From the NCBI GenBank assembly GCA_041860225.1, contig CP151794.1, forward strand, positions 992,001 to 1,056,000: a stretch of DNA of 64,000 nucleotides, read 5' to 3'. The notes under the pieces were generated by a model that worked only from the letters and a program-made list of their open reading frames with translations, made no database searches and was not told the DNA's origin. Positions 41,280 to 50,323 of the stretch are shown in pieces (position 1 is the first letter of the stretch; the number at the start of each line of letters is the position of its first letter). The translations under genes and the position numbers were made by a program. This DNA is from Magnimaribacter mokuoloeensis. Its GTDB lineage: Bacteria; Pseudomonadota; Gammaproteobacteria; Magnimaribacterales; Magnimaribacteraceae.

Positions 41280-42467
41280 TCAAGGAGAACATACTTTATT
41301 CAAAGTTGAAACAATTTGGTAGGCGATATCAATCAACAATTTTTTGGGCTGATTCATCGAAAAGCGCAAATGATCAACTGATAGTTCACCAAATGCACTC
41401 CCTGGAACACAAGCGATTCCATTTTCTTGCAATAGAATATTTGCGATCTCATCAGCAGAAATATTTTCACAATTTATCTTAGGAAATGCATACAGTCCAA
41501 TATCTGAAGAGTGACAATCAATGTAGTTCGATTGATTGATGATTTCAACAAATGTATCAGCTCGATCTAATAAGGTTTCTCTATTAGATATTAGGTCCTT
41601 CTTACAACTTTCTAAAGCAGCAATTCCAGCTCTTTGGGTAAAAATAGGAACGCAGGAATTAACAGTTTCTATATACAAATTGATTTTTTGTATTACTTCT
41701 TGAGGACCCGCAAGATATCCAAGTCTGAATCCAGACATTGAAAACTCTTTAGATAGCCCGCCTAAGATAATAGTATTATCTAGTGTTTGATCAGTTTCTG
41801 AAAGTGGTGATATTTTGTTTGTTTCATATCCTCTTTTCATTCTTGAGTAGGTATCATCACTTAATAGTGCGATATTATTTTCTTTTAAGAAATTACTAAT
41901 CTCTATATATTTATCGTCACTAAGAACTGTACCTGCAGGATTAGAAGGAGAATTAATGATCATTAATCTTGTAGATTTAGAAATCAATGATTCAATTTCA
42001 TCAGTGTTTGGTTGGAAATTGTCTTTAAAATTAAGACTATATCGAACTGGTTTAGCGCCAGCAGCCAAAACTGCGGCCTCAAACGAAACAAAGCCTGGAT
42101 CTGGTATCAAAACCTCTTCTCCAGGGTTTACAAGGGCCCTGATAGTATAGTAAATACCAGAATTTGCACCCGCAGTAATTACCAATTGGTCAATATTAAT
42201 TCTTAAGCCACGCTCATCGATATGATTCAAGTTTATAGAGTCTCGGAATTCCTGCAGGCCCCATGAGCTGCCATAGTGAGTTTCCCCAGCCTCAAGAGAA
42301 TGTTTAGCAGCAGAAATAGCTTTTAAAGGTGAATCAAAATCGGGGTCTCCAAGCTCCATATGAACAACATCCTTTCCATTTCTTTCTAATTTAGCTGCAG
42401 CCTCTTTTACTTGGAACATCTTTTGTCCTTTTAAAAGGTTGGAAACTGATGATAGACGACTACTCAT
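41280..42467 (-). CDS. Class I/II PLP-dependent aminotransferase
   Basis: This 395-residue PLP enzyme of fold type I has AGANSGIYYTIRALVNPGEEVLIPDPGFVSFE-like sequence, NSPSNPAGTVL and the PLP lysine in LGGLSKEFSMSGFRLGYL. These are the features of aspartate/aromatic-type aminotransferases. It probably makes or uses an amino acid or keto acid needed by the neighbouring ThDP enzyme and ATP-grasp enzymes. It lies 2 bases upstream of the next gene and 64 from the ThDP gene. It is not a sugar aminotransferase of the DegT type. Confidence 0.87.
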   Translation of the reverse strand: MSSRLSSVSNLLKGQKMFQVKEAAAKLERNGKDVVHMELGDPDFDSPLKAISAAKHSLEAGETHYGSSWGLQEFRDSINLNHIDERGLRINIDQLVITAGANSGIYYTIRALVNPGEEVLIPDPGFVSFEAAVLAAGAKPVRYSLNFKDNFQPNTDEIESLISKSTRLMIINSPSNPAGTVLSDDKYIEISNFLKENNIALLSDDTYSRMKRGYETNKISPLSETDQTLDNTIILGGLSKEFSMSGFRLGYLAGPQEVIQKINLYIETVNSCVPIFTQRAGIAALESCKKDLISNRETLLDRADTFVEIINQSNYIDCHSSDIGLYAFPKINCENISADEIANILLQENGIACVPGSAFGELSVDHLRFSMNQPKKLLIDIAYQIVSTLNKVCSP

Positions 42468-42469
42468 AG

Positions 42470-43498
42470 TTATTTAATTTCAAAAATATCGTAATAGTGG
42501 ACACTTTCTGTTCTCCTTATTTTTACAGCATGGATAGTGATATTTGATGACAAGTTTTTTAAATCTCGAGAAATAAGTTCCTCTTTTCCTTCAACGGTTA
42601 TCAAAACTCTCTTGATACTTGCCCAGTCTATATTATCTTTGTGTGAAATGCTCTTTCCAAGAAACTTCATGCCATTCTCTTCAGGTAGTCCACTGCAAAG
42701 ATAATGTGGCTTTATATCGTTCTTAGAAGCTAAAAATTCCGTTATCGTACCAGCACCATAAATTAAACCTGGTTGGTTGAACCAGTCATAAAGATCTTGC
42801 TCAATCTCTCTAGTTATTTCAACTGAAATAAGTTCATCTAACTTAAATTCTCGAGTTACTTGAATCCAAAGATCTTTTTCATATAAATAACTCTCACTAC
42901 TTAATTTATTGTTAGGATTTTGCTTAGTGCTCTTCGCATGGTGTTCCAGAAAGTGACCTACTACTCCTACCTCAATACCTTTCTTAATCGCCAAACTGTG
43001 ATAGAGCAATTCTCCCAACCTATTACATCCCTCTAGAGGAAATTGATTAAGAATTTCAGAAACTGATGCAGGAATAGCCTGAAAACAGCCAGTCATCGAA
43101 GTTCTCGATTCATACTCAAATGGAATAACTGATGATACATTGAGACCTCTGTCGATAGCCTCACTTCTCACCGCGCCATCGATCGATATTAGCCTATACC
43201 CTCTATCTTGTATTATCTCTCCTCCAGGGTAAGTCATTGAAAAACCTAGTATTCTATTTTCCTGCCAGTGTGTTAGTAAGGCTTGGTCCCATCCCTTTGT
43301 GAACACAACATCATCCGCTACCACCACAAGATCCATTCCCGCCATCTCTGACAAAATATTATTTAGAGTGCTTTCTCTGCTTTCACCTTCTTGAAAAAGT
43401 TCAAGATCGAATGGGATCTGTGTATTGAGTCTTAAAGACTCAAGACAATTTTCTATAAAAGGTGACTGGTGGCTCTCGATAATACAAATTTTTAACAT
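42470..43498 (-). CDS. Glycosyltransferase-2-like protein of unknown role
   Basis: This protein of about 342 residues begins MLKICIIESHQ and has GT-A-like features: the early FIENCLESLRLNTQIPFDLELF, DLVVVADDVVFTKGWDQAL with a possible metal-binding DD, and GCFQAIPASV. The C-terminal third (from about residue 240) contains GLIYGAGTITEFLASK, a nucleotide-binding-like element. I place the start at the ATG at 43498, overlapping the PseG-like stop as TAATG; a farther ATG at 43522 would lengthen it by eight residues. Overall similarity to known transferases is weak, so the call is cautious. Confidence 0.6.
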   Translation of the reverse strand: MLKICIIESHQSPFIENCLESLRLNTQIPFDLELFQEGESRESTLNNILSEMAGMDLVVVADDVVFTKGWDQALLTHWQENRILGFSMTYPGGEIIQDRGYRLISIDGAVRSEAIDRGLNVSSVIPFEYESRTSMTGCFQAIPASVSEILNQFPLEGCNRLGELLYHSLAIKKGIEVGVVGHFLEHHAKSTKQNPNNKLSSESYLYEKDLWIQVTREFKLDELISVEITREIEQDLYDWFNQPGLIYGAGTITEFLASKNDIKPHYLCSGLPEENGMKFLGKSISHKDNIDWASIKRVLITVEGKEELISRDLKNLSSNITIHAVKIRRTESVHYYDIFEIK

Positions 43499-44478
43499 TA
43501 GACAGTCTTTTCTTTTATCCACTGTTTTACTCGTTTAGCTCCTTTTCCGTCTATCAGACCTTTATTGAGCCAGTCCATTATTTCTTTACTTGGCTCTTGA
43601 TATTTTTCAATGGCATGAATAAGTGCTTCCCTTTCAATATCCTTAAAATATCCTAAATCAATACATGCCGGACTTCTTTTACTAAGCAGAGAAGATCCAT
43701 GCGCATTCTCTATAGAGTGAGCGACAGAAAGGACTGGTTTTTTTAGATAGAGACACTCTGTTACGCTAGATCCAAAGGTAGATATAACAGAGCATGCCCT
43801 AGCAATATACTTAACATCATAATCCTTAACTTTCAGGTATTTATCTTGGTGGGGTAAATTATCACGAAATAAAAAAGACTCCCCCGCTAAAAATATTGCA
43901 TGAATTTTTTGATCTTTTAATAAATTCCAAAGCCAGAAAAAAACTCCCTCTGGGTCACTACCGCCTGTTGTCACAACTATTGGAAGATCTCTAGTAATTG
44001 GTTCTATGTTTAACAGCTCATCTCTCAAAATAATCCAGTCCCAACCGCTGATTACACGATGCCTTTCATTTTTATTCAACCAAGGGTCAAGAATTTTGTC
44101 GTCTAGATGCGCGGCTGGAAAGAGAACTCCATCTGCAGCTTGCATGTCATAGGATAAATTTTCTATTAATAGTAAGACGTCGGCATGTTTTTTTAGTTCC
44201 GGCAAAAAACCTTTAGAGAATTGTTTTTTAATATCTATTATCCAGATAGCATTTGGAAACTTGGACGTCAATGAAACCATAACGGCCTCATCATCATCAG
44301 AAGCAATTTCGTAAACACGAAACCCTTGTTGACGAATTTTGTTAATGGAATCATTTTGTCGAACTAAATACAACACATTAAAAGACTTTCGAAGCTCCTC
44401 ACCTAGAGCAAGGCAACGCATTAGATGCCCGTAACCTATTTCTTTCGAAGCATCAACGCGAATAATACAAGTGATCAT
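43498..44478 (-). CDS. pseG: PseG-like UDP-sugar hydrolase
   Basis: This 326-residue protein begins IIRVDASKEIGYGHLMRCLALGEEL, the hallmark of PseG, and has a GT-B-like fold with GGSDPEGVFFWLWNLL and VISTFGSSVTECLYLKKPVLSV. PseG removes UDP from UDP-2,4-diacetamido-2,4,6-trideoxy-L-altrose in pseudaminic acid synthesis. The fold and motif are similar in related enzymes for legionaminic acid. With PseB, PseC, PseI and PseF-like genes in the same locus, a pseudaminic-type nonulosonate is likely. Its stop overlaps the next ATG (TAATG). Confidence 0.85.
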   Translation of the reverse strand: MITCIIRVDASKEIGYGHLMRCLALGEELRKSFNVLYLVRQNDSINKIRQQGFRVYEIASDDDEAVMVSLTSKFPNAIWIIDIKKQFSKGFLPELKKHADVLLLIENLSYDMQAADGVLFPAAHLDDKILDPWLNKNERHRVISGWDWIILRDELLNIEPITRDLPIVVTTGGSDPEGVFFWLWNLLKDQKIHAIFLAGESFLFRDNLPHQDKYLKVKDYDVKYIARACSVISTFGSSVTECLYLKKPVLSVAHSIENAHGSSLLSKRSPACIDLGYFKDIEREALIHAIEKYQEPSKEIMDWLNKGLIDGKGAKRVKQWIKEKTV

Positions 44479-44489
44479 TTAAATTTAGC

Positions 44490-45368
44490 TCAATGCGCAA
44501 TATAAAGATCTAGATAGAAATCAACAAAATTTTGTCCATTGGCTTCCCAATTTTTTTTCATCCTAGAAGGAGGATCCATTCCTATGTCTAGAACTACATA
44601 TCCTTCATCTCCAATTAATATATCAAACTTTAGTAGCCAACTTTGCATACCTAAATTCTCACTTAGTTTTCTCAATAATTCTAAAATTTTATATTCCTGA
44701 AATTGTGGAAAGTCTTCCATTCTTATTGGCTTCGCAGTTTCAAATTCATATAGTTCGCAACCCTCAGGAAATAAGTTGAGACGAACGCCATAACCTTTAT
44801 AGGTTTTTTGTAAAATGTAGTATTCTCGAAAATAACGGTCAGGAGTCCATTGAATCTTCTGTTTAATAAGACCTGATGATTTGCCGGTGTATATGTGATT
44901 AGGATTTTTACTATAATCGGACTTTAAGTAAAAATCTGTTTCATCTGGATAGGCGCTTAATGCCTTTTCTAACTCAGTAAAGTTTCTTACATAATGTGTC
45001 TCTGGAATGTCTATTCCATTCTCTTGAAATAGAGGATAAAAAGCTTTTTTATCAAGACAGGCTATTACACTATCCATAGAGGGGTAGCTTATTCCCAGTT
45101 TTTTAGATATGTAAGAAGCTCCTATATGAGCAAATTGTGCAGACGCCGTAAATACCTTATCGAAATGATCTGGTCCTTCTTTTGAAATTGCATCTTCCAA
45201 GCCCTCAAAATCATCATATCCACATACAATTGAAGAATCAGCGATTTTCATACCCGGAGCATCGGGGTTCATATCTGTAGCAACCACATAGAATCCCCTT
45301 TCTTGAAGATTTTCAAGATAAGGAATTTCATTATGATTACAGCCTAAAAATAAAACCTTTGATTTCAT
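44490..45368 (-). CDS. ATP-grasp family protein (second of three)
   Basis: This 292-residue protein has VLFLGCNHNEIPYLENLQERG as the opening nucleotide-fold strand, ATDMNPDAPGMKIADSS and FYLKSDYSKNPNHIYTG as likely ATP-binding strands, and VLDIGMDPPSRM at the end. It is shorter than most ATP-grasp enzymes and lacks part of the usual lid. Its position between PseG-like and PseI-like genes, with a four-base overlap to the latter, links it to nonulosonate synthesis. It may attach an acyl group to an amino sugar, but this is inference. Confidence 0.7.
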   Translation of the reverse strand: MKSKVLFLGCNHNEIPYLENLQERGFYVVATDMNPDAPGMKIADSSIVCGYDDFEGLEDAISKEGPDHFDKVFTASAQFAHIGASYISKKLGISYPSMDSVIACLDKKAFYPLFQENGIDIPETHYVRNFTELEKALSAYPDETDFYLKSDYSKNPNHIYTGKSSGLIKQKIQWTPDRYFREYYILQKTYKGYGVRLNLFPEGCELYEFETAKPIRMEDFPQFQEYKILELLRKLSENLGMQSWLLKFDILIGDEGYVVLDIGMDPPSRMKKNWEANGQNFVDFYLDLYIAH

Positions 45369-46219
45369 TGTTTTTCTAGAGTATCTCTAATAGATTTCAT
45401 TGGACGCAATCCGTCTGAAGGATCGGTCCTCCAATTTCTATCAGGCAGCTCAGAGACAGAAGGATTTTTAATTCCTTCACCATCAGCAATCAATCCATGT
45501 CTTACTTGTTTGATTACATGACCTATATTTTTTGGAAGCCAGCAGTGACCTGACTCGAATTCTTCGCCTTCGCCCTCCAGATCCATGTGAAATTCTACAA
45601 CTTCCGCCCCCCATCTATTAATTGCCCTATTAATAACGCCTGAATCTACCGTGTGATCTGACCAACCTACTTTACAGCCAAATTCATTTCTTAGCGTTGC
45701 GATTGCCGCTAAATTTGCCTCCTCATATGGCGTCGGATATGCAGAAGTACAGTGCAGTAATGTTAGGTTTTGGCAACCATTCTTATTAGTTATTTCAACA
45801 GCATGTCTAATCTCGTCCATAGTAGCCATACCTGTGGAAAGAATTAGTGGTTTACCGGTTTTTACACAAGCAATAATCAAGTCATCCCATAGCAGTTCAT
45901 AGGAGGCTATCTTGAAAAAATCTATATATTGATTAAGTTCATCTACAGCATCTATATAAAATGGTGTGCAACTAAACTGAATTCCTTTTTCTTTACACCG
46001 CTGAGATAAAACTGGCAAAAATTCAATGGGCAGTTCCCATTGTTTCCGTTTAATTGTTTCAGGATTACTTTCAAAAACCTCTTTAGAAAATAACATTTCA
46101 GTTTTAAACAACTGAAATTTTACTGCATCACAACCAACTGCTGCTGATTGGTCAATAAATTCCAATGACCTATCAATACTCTGAGAGTGATTAGAAGAAA
46201 CCTCGGATATAAAAAACAT
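45365..46219 (-). CDS. pseI: PseI/NeuB-type nonulosonate synthase lacking the SAF domain
   Basis: This 284-residue protein has the TIM barrel of the NeuB family: FISEVSSNHSQ, GCDAVKFQLFKTEM, PFYIDAVDEL, LSTGMATMDEI, LLHCTSAYPTP and VGWSDHT. These enzymes condense PEP with an N-acyl hexosamine to make a nine-carbon sialic-acid-like sugar. Family proteins are about 340-350 residues and end with an antifreeze-like SAF domain that completes the active site of the partner subunit. Here the frame stops just after the barrel, so that domain is missing. Specificity is inferred from PseB, PseC, PseF and PseG in the same locus. Confidence 0.83.
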   Translation of the reverse strand: MFFISEVSSNHSQSIDRSLEFIDQSAAVGCDAVKFQLFKTEMLFSKEVFESNPETIKRKQWELPIEFLPVLSQRCKEKGIQFSCTPFYIDAVDELNQYIDFFKIASYELLWDDLIIACVKTGKPLILSTGMATMDEIRHAVEITNKNGCQNLTLLHCTSAYPTPYEEANLAAIATLRNEFGCKVGWSDHTVDSGVINRAINRWGAEVVEFHMDLEGEGEEFESGHCWLPKNIGHVIKQVRHGLIADGEGIKNPSVSELPDRNWRTDPSDGLRPMKSIRDTLEKQ

Positions 46220-46246
46220 AAAATTCAGCTCCCAATAAAAAGATAA

Positions 46247-47344
46247 TTAATTTTGAAGGCTTTCCTTTAAGATTTTATCTTCAAGTATTTGCATAGTACT
46301 GGCTGTAAAAACTTTATAGCCTCGATCCGATATTAAGCCATCTCCTTCATTATAATAAATTGCTGTAGGTTTGACCTTAAGATCAATTGGAGTTTTATTA
46401 ATACCAACGGCCATCTCGACTGCGAATTTCAAAAAATCGAAATTAAAAGCTTTTGGATAAAAAGCTTCTATCATTAAATCACCTCCTATATCGAGATGCA
46501 CCTCTATCAGTCTCAAATTTTTCTTGGAATCCGAGCGAAAAGAAATCATAAAAGCCGAACGCTTAATATCAAATTCGGAAATAATATTATGTGCAATATC
46601 ATGAGCTTGCTCAGTCCAGTTATTCAAGTCAGAGATAAATGTTTTGTAGCCTTTTGCAGATAAAGTCCCATCTTTCTTTTCAACATTTATCTCTTCCATA
46701 AGGCAAATAGGAAATAGTTGGCCATCATTAACAAAACTTACTAATGAGATATCTGGACCCTGAAGAAATTCCTCAAATAAAATTTTATTATTAATCGTAT
46801 TCTCACTGGCATATTTAATGGAAGGAGCAATTTTATCTTTTGTACGAATGACACTGACTCCACTTTTCCCAATTAAGCTAAGAGCAGGCTTAACAACAAC
46901 AGGTAGTAAATCAATACTCTCTGAATTACATTCGTCTACTTCATAAATTTTGTAATTTGGTATGGGTATATTTCTGTTTGAGCAGGCTGAACGCATTTGA
47001 TCTTTATTTACTAAACTCACAGCTGACTCGACTGGCACTCCAGGAAGATGAAAATGCTTACATATTTTAGCTGCAGTTATAACCGGAGGTCCTGAACTTC
47101 TATTTATTACTCCTGCCCACTCTAATTTTTTATCTAATTTATCTAATTCTTTAATAATTAGGTCAGCGTCATATGTGCTTTGATAGATTTTATAGTCTGC
47201 ATTTTTAAATCCAGGAGCTTCTATATTTTGATCAATTGCAACTATTGTGTATCCAAGAGATTTAGCTTTTTCTATTACTGGCAGTTGAGATTTTCCTGCG
47301 GCTAAACAAATTACTGCAAAATTTTTAAGTTTTGTAGCTTTCAT
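46247..47344 (-). CDS. ATP-grasp family protein (third of three)
   Basis: This protein of about 365 residues has the ATP-grasp plan: VICLAAGKSQLPVIEKAKSLG, VVKPALSLIGKSGVSVIRT for ATP binding, ILFEEFLQGPDISLVSFV and LRLIEVHLDIGGD for metal binding. I chose ATG at 47344; an ATG at 47371 would add nine residues and overlap the PseF-like gene by 47 bases. Neither has a clear Shine-Dalgarno. It sits between PseI- and PseF-like genes, so it probably modifies the nonulosonic acid or a precursor. Confidence 0.75.
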   Translation of the reverse strand: MKATKLKNFAVICLAAGKSQLPVIEKAKSLGYTIVAIDQNIEAPGFKNADYKIYQSTYDADLIIKELDKLDKKLEWAGVINRSSGPPVITAAKICKHFHLPGVPVESAVSLVNKDQMRSACSNRNIPIPNYKIYEVDECNSESIDLLPVVVKPALSLIGKSGVSVIRTKDKIAPSIKYASENTINNKILFEEFLQGPDISLVSFVNDGQLFPICLMEEINVEKKDGTLSAKGYKTFISDLNNWTEQAHDIAHNIISEFDIKRSAFMISFRSDSKKNLRLIEVHLDIGGDLMIEAFYPKAFNFDFLKFAVEMAVGINKTPIDLKVKPTAIYYNEGDGLISDRGYKVFTASTMQILEDKILKESLQN

Positions 47345-48011
47345 AAATTTTTTCTGCCCGATTCCAATCATCTATTGTATCTATATCTTGTACAAGATAA
47401 TTGGGTAGTTCAATTATCGTGTTATCTTGAGAAAAACCGCCAGGTTTGTTTTTCCAGTCTTGAGATTTTGCCCAATAAAATTGTCCTGCATCATGATAAA
47501 CTTCAGGCAAGTCTTGAGATCTAGAATTGTAGTGTTCAGGAAAAACCATCTCCAATCCGCCATCAGTTAATTTTTTAAAGGATCTAAATACGGGATAGGA
47601 ATATTTTGTAGCAGCTATAACAGATTTCCACTTTCCTGTTTTTATTAATTCATAGCCTTTGATTAAATCACTTTCTTGAATCATGGGAGCCGTTGCATAA
47701 ATGCAGCAAGCGTAGTCTACTTCATGACCAAAGTCTTCTAGCCATTTAAGCGCATGGCCCACAACTTCATGAGTTCCTAAAAAATCTCCTGATAGTTCTT
47801 TGGGTCTCATAAAAGGAACTTCAGCACCATACTTGCTTGCAATTTGAGCGATATTCTCACAATCTGTGGAAACAATTACTTTATCAAATAACTTACTATC
47901 AATAGCTGCTTTAATTGAATACGAAATAATAGGCTTTCCGAAAAATTCCTTGATATTTTTTTTTGGAATTCTTTTACTTCCTCCTCTAGCTGGAATAACT
48001 GCAACTATCAT
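47325..48011 (-). CDS. pseF: PseF-like CMP-nonulosonate cytidylyltransferase
   Basis: This 228-residue protein begins VAVIPARGGSKRIPKKNIKEFFGKPII, the standard CMP-sialic acid synthetase signature. CIYATAPMIQESDLIKGYEL and VYHDAGQFYWAK are close to PseF of pseudaminic acid synthesis. It activates the free nonulosonate as CMP-sugar for transfer. It overlaps the ATP-grasp gene by 20 bases and lies 62 bases downstream of the FemAB-like gene. A second, more distant member is found at 52228. Confidence 0.88.
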   Translation of the reverse strand: MIVAVIPARGGSKRIPKKNIKEFFGKPIISYSIKAAIDSKLFDKVIVSTDCENIAQIASKYGAEVPFMRPKELSGDFLGTHEVVGHALKWLEDFGHEVDYACCIYATAPMIQESDLIKGYELIKTGKWKSVIAATKYSYPVFRSFKKLTDGGLEMVFPEHYNSRSQDLPEVYHDAGQFYWAKSQDWKNKPGGFSQDNTIIELPNYLVQDIDTIDDWNRAEKIYESYKT

Positions 48012-48073
48012 AAAGATTCTTTGATTGTTTTAATTGTCATAAGTTTTTTTCGAATAAATGTATTGAAAATCGA

Positions 48074-49102
48074 TTAATCTACATTTAAATCTACAGTTAA
48101 ATGTTGACGAGCAGCAACATTTGTTGCGAAACCTTGTTTAAAGTGAGTCAACGCTAATTCTTTGTCTGTTGGAGTTTTTTTATCTATTTTTAAGCGCTTG
48201 AGACCTATCTCGTACCACTTTACTCCATTTTTTTTAAATGTCTCAATTGCTTTCATTTGCACGGCATGTCCTAGAGGCTGATCAGATAATTCTCTCTTGT
48301 ATGCTCCCACACTATAGAAACCGCTATCCCTAGAATAGGTAAAAAGACCTGCGCCTACCATTAGATCATCTTCTCCAGTTACTGTTACGAGAAATGATTC
48401 CATCAAGTCGATTTGTTTCTTTTGCTTATTCCAACTCTCAATAGGTCTAGTTGATCTCCCTGCAACTGTCTTGTGTAACAATCTGAAAGTTTCAAATAAT
48501 TCGTCTGTTACTTCTTCGTGAACTTCTACTCGCCACTCTCTTAGACCTTTATTAATAAATGGTTTAAAGCTCTTTCTAAACTTCAAACGGATATCCTGAA
48601 GGCTTAAAGATAAATCTACTAGGATATGATGAGTGGAAAACGCCTCTTTTGCTCTTTCAGCCCACATAAAATACCAGCTAGAAAGATCAAAGAACTCAGT
48701 ATTAACAATCTGGCATTGCTTAATATTAAGTTGCCTTGCTAAATCATAGATTAATTCCATTAACTCATTTTCTAGCCTTTTTTTAACTTTACGAGCTACA
48801 GTCTTCTTAAAGATTGGTTCTACAATTTCTATACCATTACTACTTAAAATCCATTCTTGCGTTTGATTTTGATGTGCAATCAAAGGCATTATTCCTACAG
48901 CTTCTTTATCCTGATAAAGAACAATTGATAAATTAATAGCACTATTCTCCTTGTTGTAAGCAACGTAGTAATTGACCATGCTAAGCAGATAATTACAAGA
49001 AGAGATTGAGTTGCTGTTTTCAAGAACTTTCTGCCATTCCTCTTCATCAGTATTGGAGTTTGGAAAGTGTTTATTGATGATTTCAAGTAACTTTTCTTGC
49101 AT
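48074..49102 (-). CDS. FemAB-like (GNAT-fold) acyltransferase candidate
   Basis: This 342-residue protein resembles FemAB-type double-GNAT proteins found in glycan loci. FRKSFKPFINKGLREWRVEVHEE, FRLLHKTVAGRSTRPIESW and the late GLFTYSRDSGFYSVGAYKRE with QMKAIETFKKNGVKWYEIG fit that pattern. No PseH-type acetyltransferase is seen in the window, and this gene lies 12 bases downstream of PseC. It is therefore the best candidate for acylating the 4-amino group of the sugar. It could instead add an aminoacyl group, as FemAB proteins do in cell-wall peptides. Confidence 0.65.
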   Translation of the reverse strand: MQEKLLEIINKHFPNSNTDEEEWQKVLENSNSISSCNYLLSMVNYYVAYNKENSAINLSIVLYQDKEAVGIMPLIAHQNQTQEWILSSNGIEIVEPIFKKTVARKVKKRLENELMELIYDLARQLNIKQCQIVNTEFFDLSSWYFMWAERAKEAFSTHHILVDLSLSLQDIRLKFRKSFKPFINKGLREWRVEVHEEVTDELFETFRLLHKTVAGRSTRPIESWNKQKKQIDLMESFLVTVTGEDDLMVGAGLFTYSRDSGFYSVGAYKRELSDQPLGHAVQMKAIETFKKNGVKWYEIGLKRLKIDKKTPTDKELALTHFKQGFATNVAARQHLTVDLNVD

Positions 49103-49114
49103 TCAAGGTACCTT

Positions 49115-50272
49115 CTATTTCAGGGCTTTTGATAAGGTATTAACAACTTTGTCTTGTTCTTCAAAGCTCATTTTAGGGAATAAAGGCAGACTGATTGCTT
49201 TGCTGTAGTAGGTTTCTGAGATAGGAAAATCTCCATGTGTAAAACCCTTCTGTAGATAGTATGGTTGAGTATGTATAGGTATGTAATGGACATTAACTCC
49301 TATTCCGCCATGGACAAGAGCATTAAAAACTTCATAACGGCTTGCTTTGATTTGGCTAGTGTCTATTTGAATAGGGTAAAGATGCATTGCAGAATGAATA
49401 TTTTTAGCTTGATAAGGTCTTATGACTGACAATCCATCAAGCAAACAATCATATCTATCTTTTAGTATATTTCTTTTCTCAACGAACTCATCAATCCGGC
49501 GCATCTGACTAATACCCAGCGCGGCCTGTAGGTCAGTCATGCGATAGTTAAAACCCAGGACAACTTGTTGGTAGTGCCACTTACCTTCAAGTTCTTCTGT
49601 CATGTATTTGGGATCACGAGTAACTCCGTGAGAACGAAAGAGCTGCATTCTCTCACAAAGATCTTCATCATTTGTCGTTGCAAATCCACCTTCTGCTGTA
49701 GTTATTATTTTTACAGGATGAAAGCTAAAAACAGTAATATCTGAATACTCACAACTGCCAATTTTATTCTTCATATAGCTCCCTCCTATAGCGTGAGAAG
49801 CATCTTCAATAATTTTGAAACCATACTCTTGGCTGAGTGCATATACTTTCTGCATATCACATGACTGCCCTGCAAAATGAACTGGTATAAGTATTTTTGG
49901 TAATTTTTTTTCTTTTTTTGCTTGAATCAGTTTTTTCTCTAACGCTTCAGGTGATAAATTGTATGTAAGTGGATCAATATCAACAAAATCGACATTAGCT
50001 CCGCAATAAATACCGCAATTTGCAGATGCGACATATGAATTCGGACTAGTCCACAACCAATCACCTTTTCCTAAGTCTAATGCCATGCAGGCAATATGGA
50101 GTGCAGAAGTAGCGCTGTTAACCGACACGCCATATCTTGCTCCGCAATAATCAGACACGATCTTTTCAAATGTAGGAACTTTCGGTCCTTGAGTGAGAAA
50201 ATCTGACTGAAGTGTTTCTATTACTTCAGCGATATCCTCTTTTGAAATGTCTTGGCGGCCATAAGGAATCAT
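49115..50272 (-). CDS. pseC: PseC-like UDP-4-amino-sugar aminotransferase
   Basis: This 385-residue DegT-family PLP enzyme begins IPYGRQDISKEDIAEVIETLQSDFLTQG, which is the PseC start. It has NSATSALHIACMALDLG, VIIEDASHAIGG-type sequence (KIIEDASHAIGGSY) and PLP lysine in FSFHPVKIITTAEGG. PseC aminates the 4-keto sugar made by PseB. The product would be UDP-4-amino-4,6-dideoxy-N-acetyl-L-altrosamine. It is adjacent to the FemAB-like gene, the proposed next step, but 8 kb away from pseB (58155). Confidence 0.9.
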   Translation of the reverse strand: MIPYGRQDISKEDIAEVIETLQSDFLTQGPKVPTFEKIVSDYCGARYGVSVNSATSALHIACMALDLGKGDWLWTSPNSYVASANCGIYCGANVDFVDIDPLTYNLSPEALEKKLIQAKKEKKLPKILIPVHFAGQSCDMQKVYALSQEYGFKIIEDASHAIGGSYMKNKIGSCEYSDITVFSFHPVKIITTAEGGFATTNDEDLCERMQLFRSHGVTRDPKYMTEELEGKWHYQQVVLGFNYRMTDLQAALGISQMRRIDEFVEKRNILKDRYDCLLDGLSVIRPYQAKNIHSAMHLYPIQIDTSQIKASRYEVFNALVHGGIGVNVHYIPIHTQPYYLQKGFTHGDFPISETYYSKAISLPLFPKMSFEEQDKVVNTLSKALK

Positions 50273-50323
50273 CAGTTAGCTCCTAAAATGCTATTTTTAA
50301 AGTAATCAATAGAATCAAACTTT

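Noticed and set aside
43498..43522. Longer start for the GT2-like gene at 43522
   Set aside because: It would overlap the PseG-like gene by 25 bases without a ribosome binding site, while ATG at 43498 forms a standard TAATG junction.
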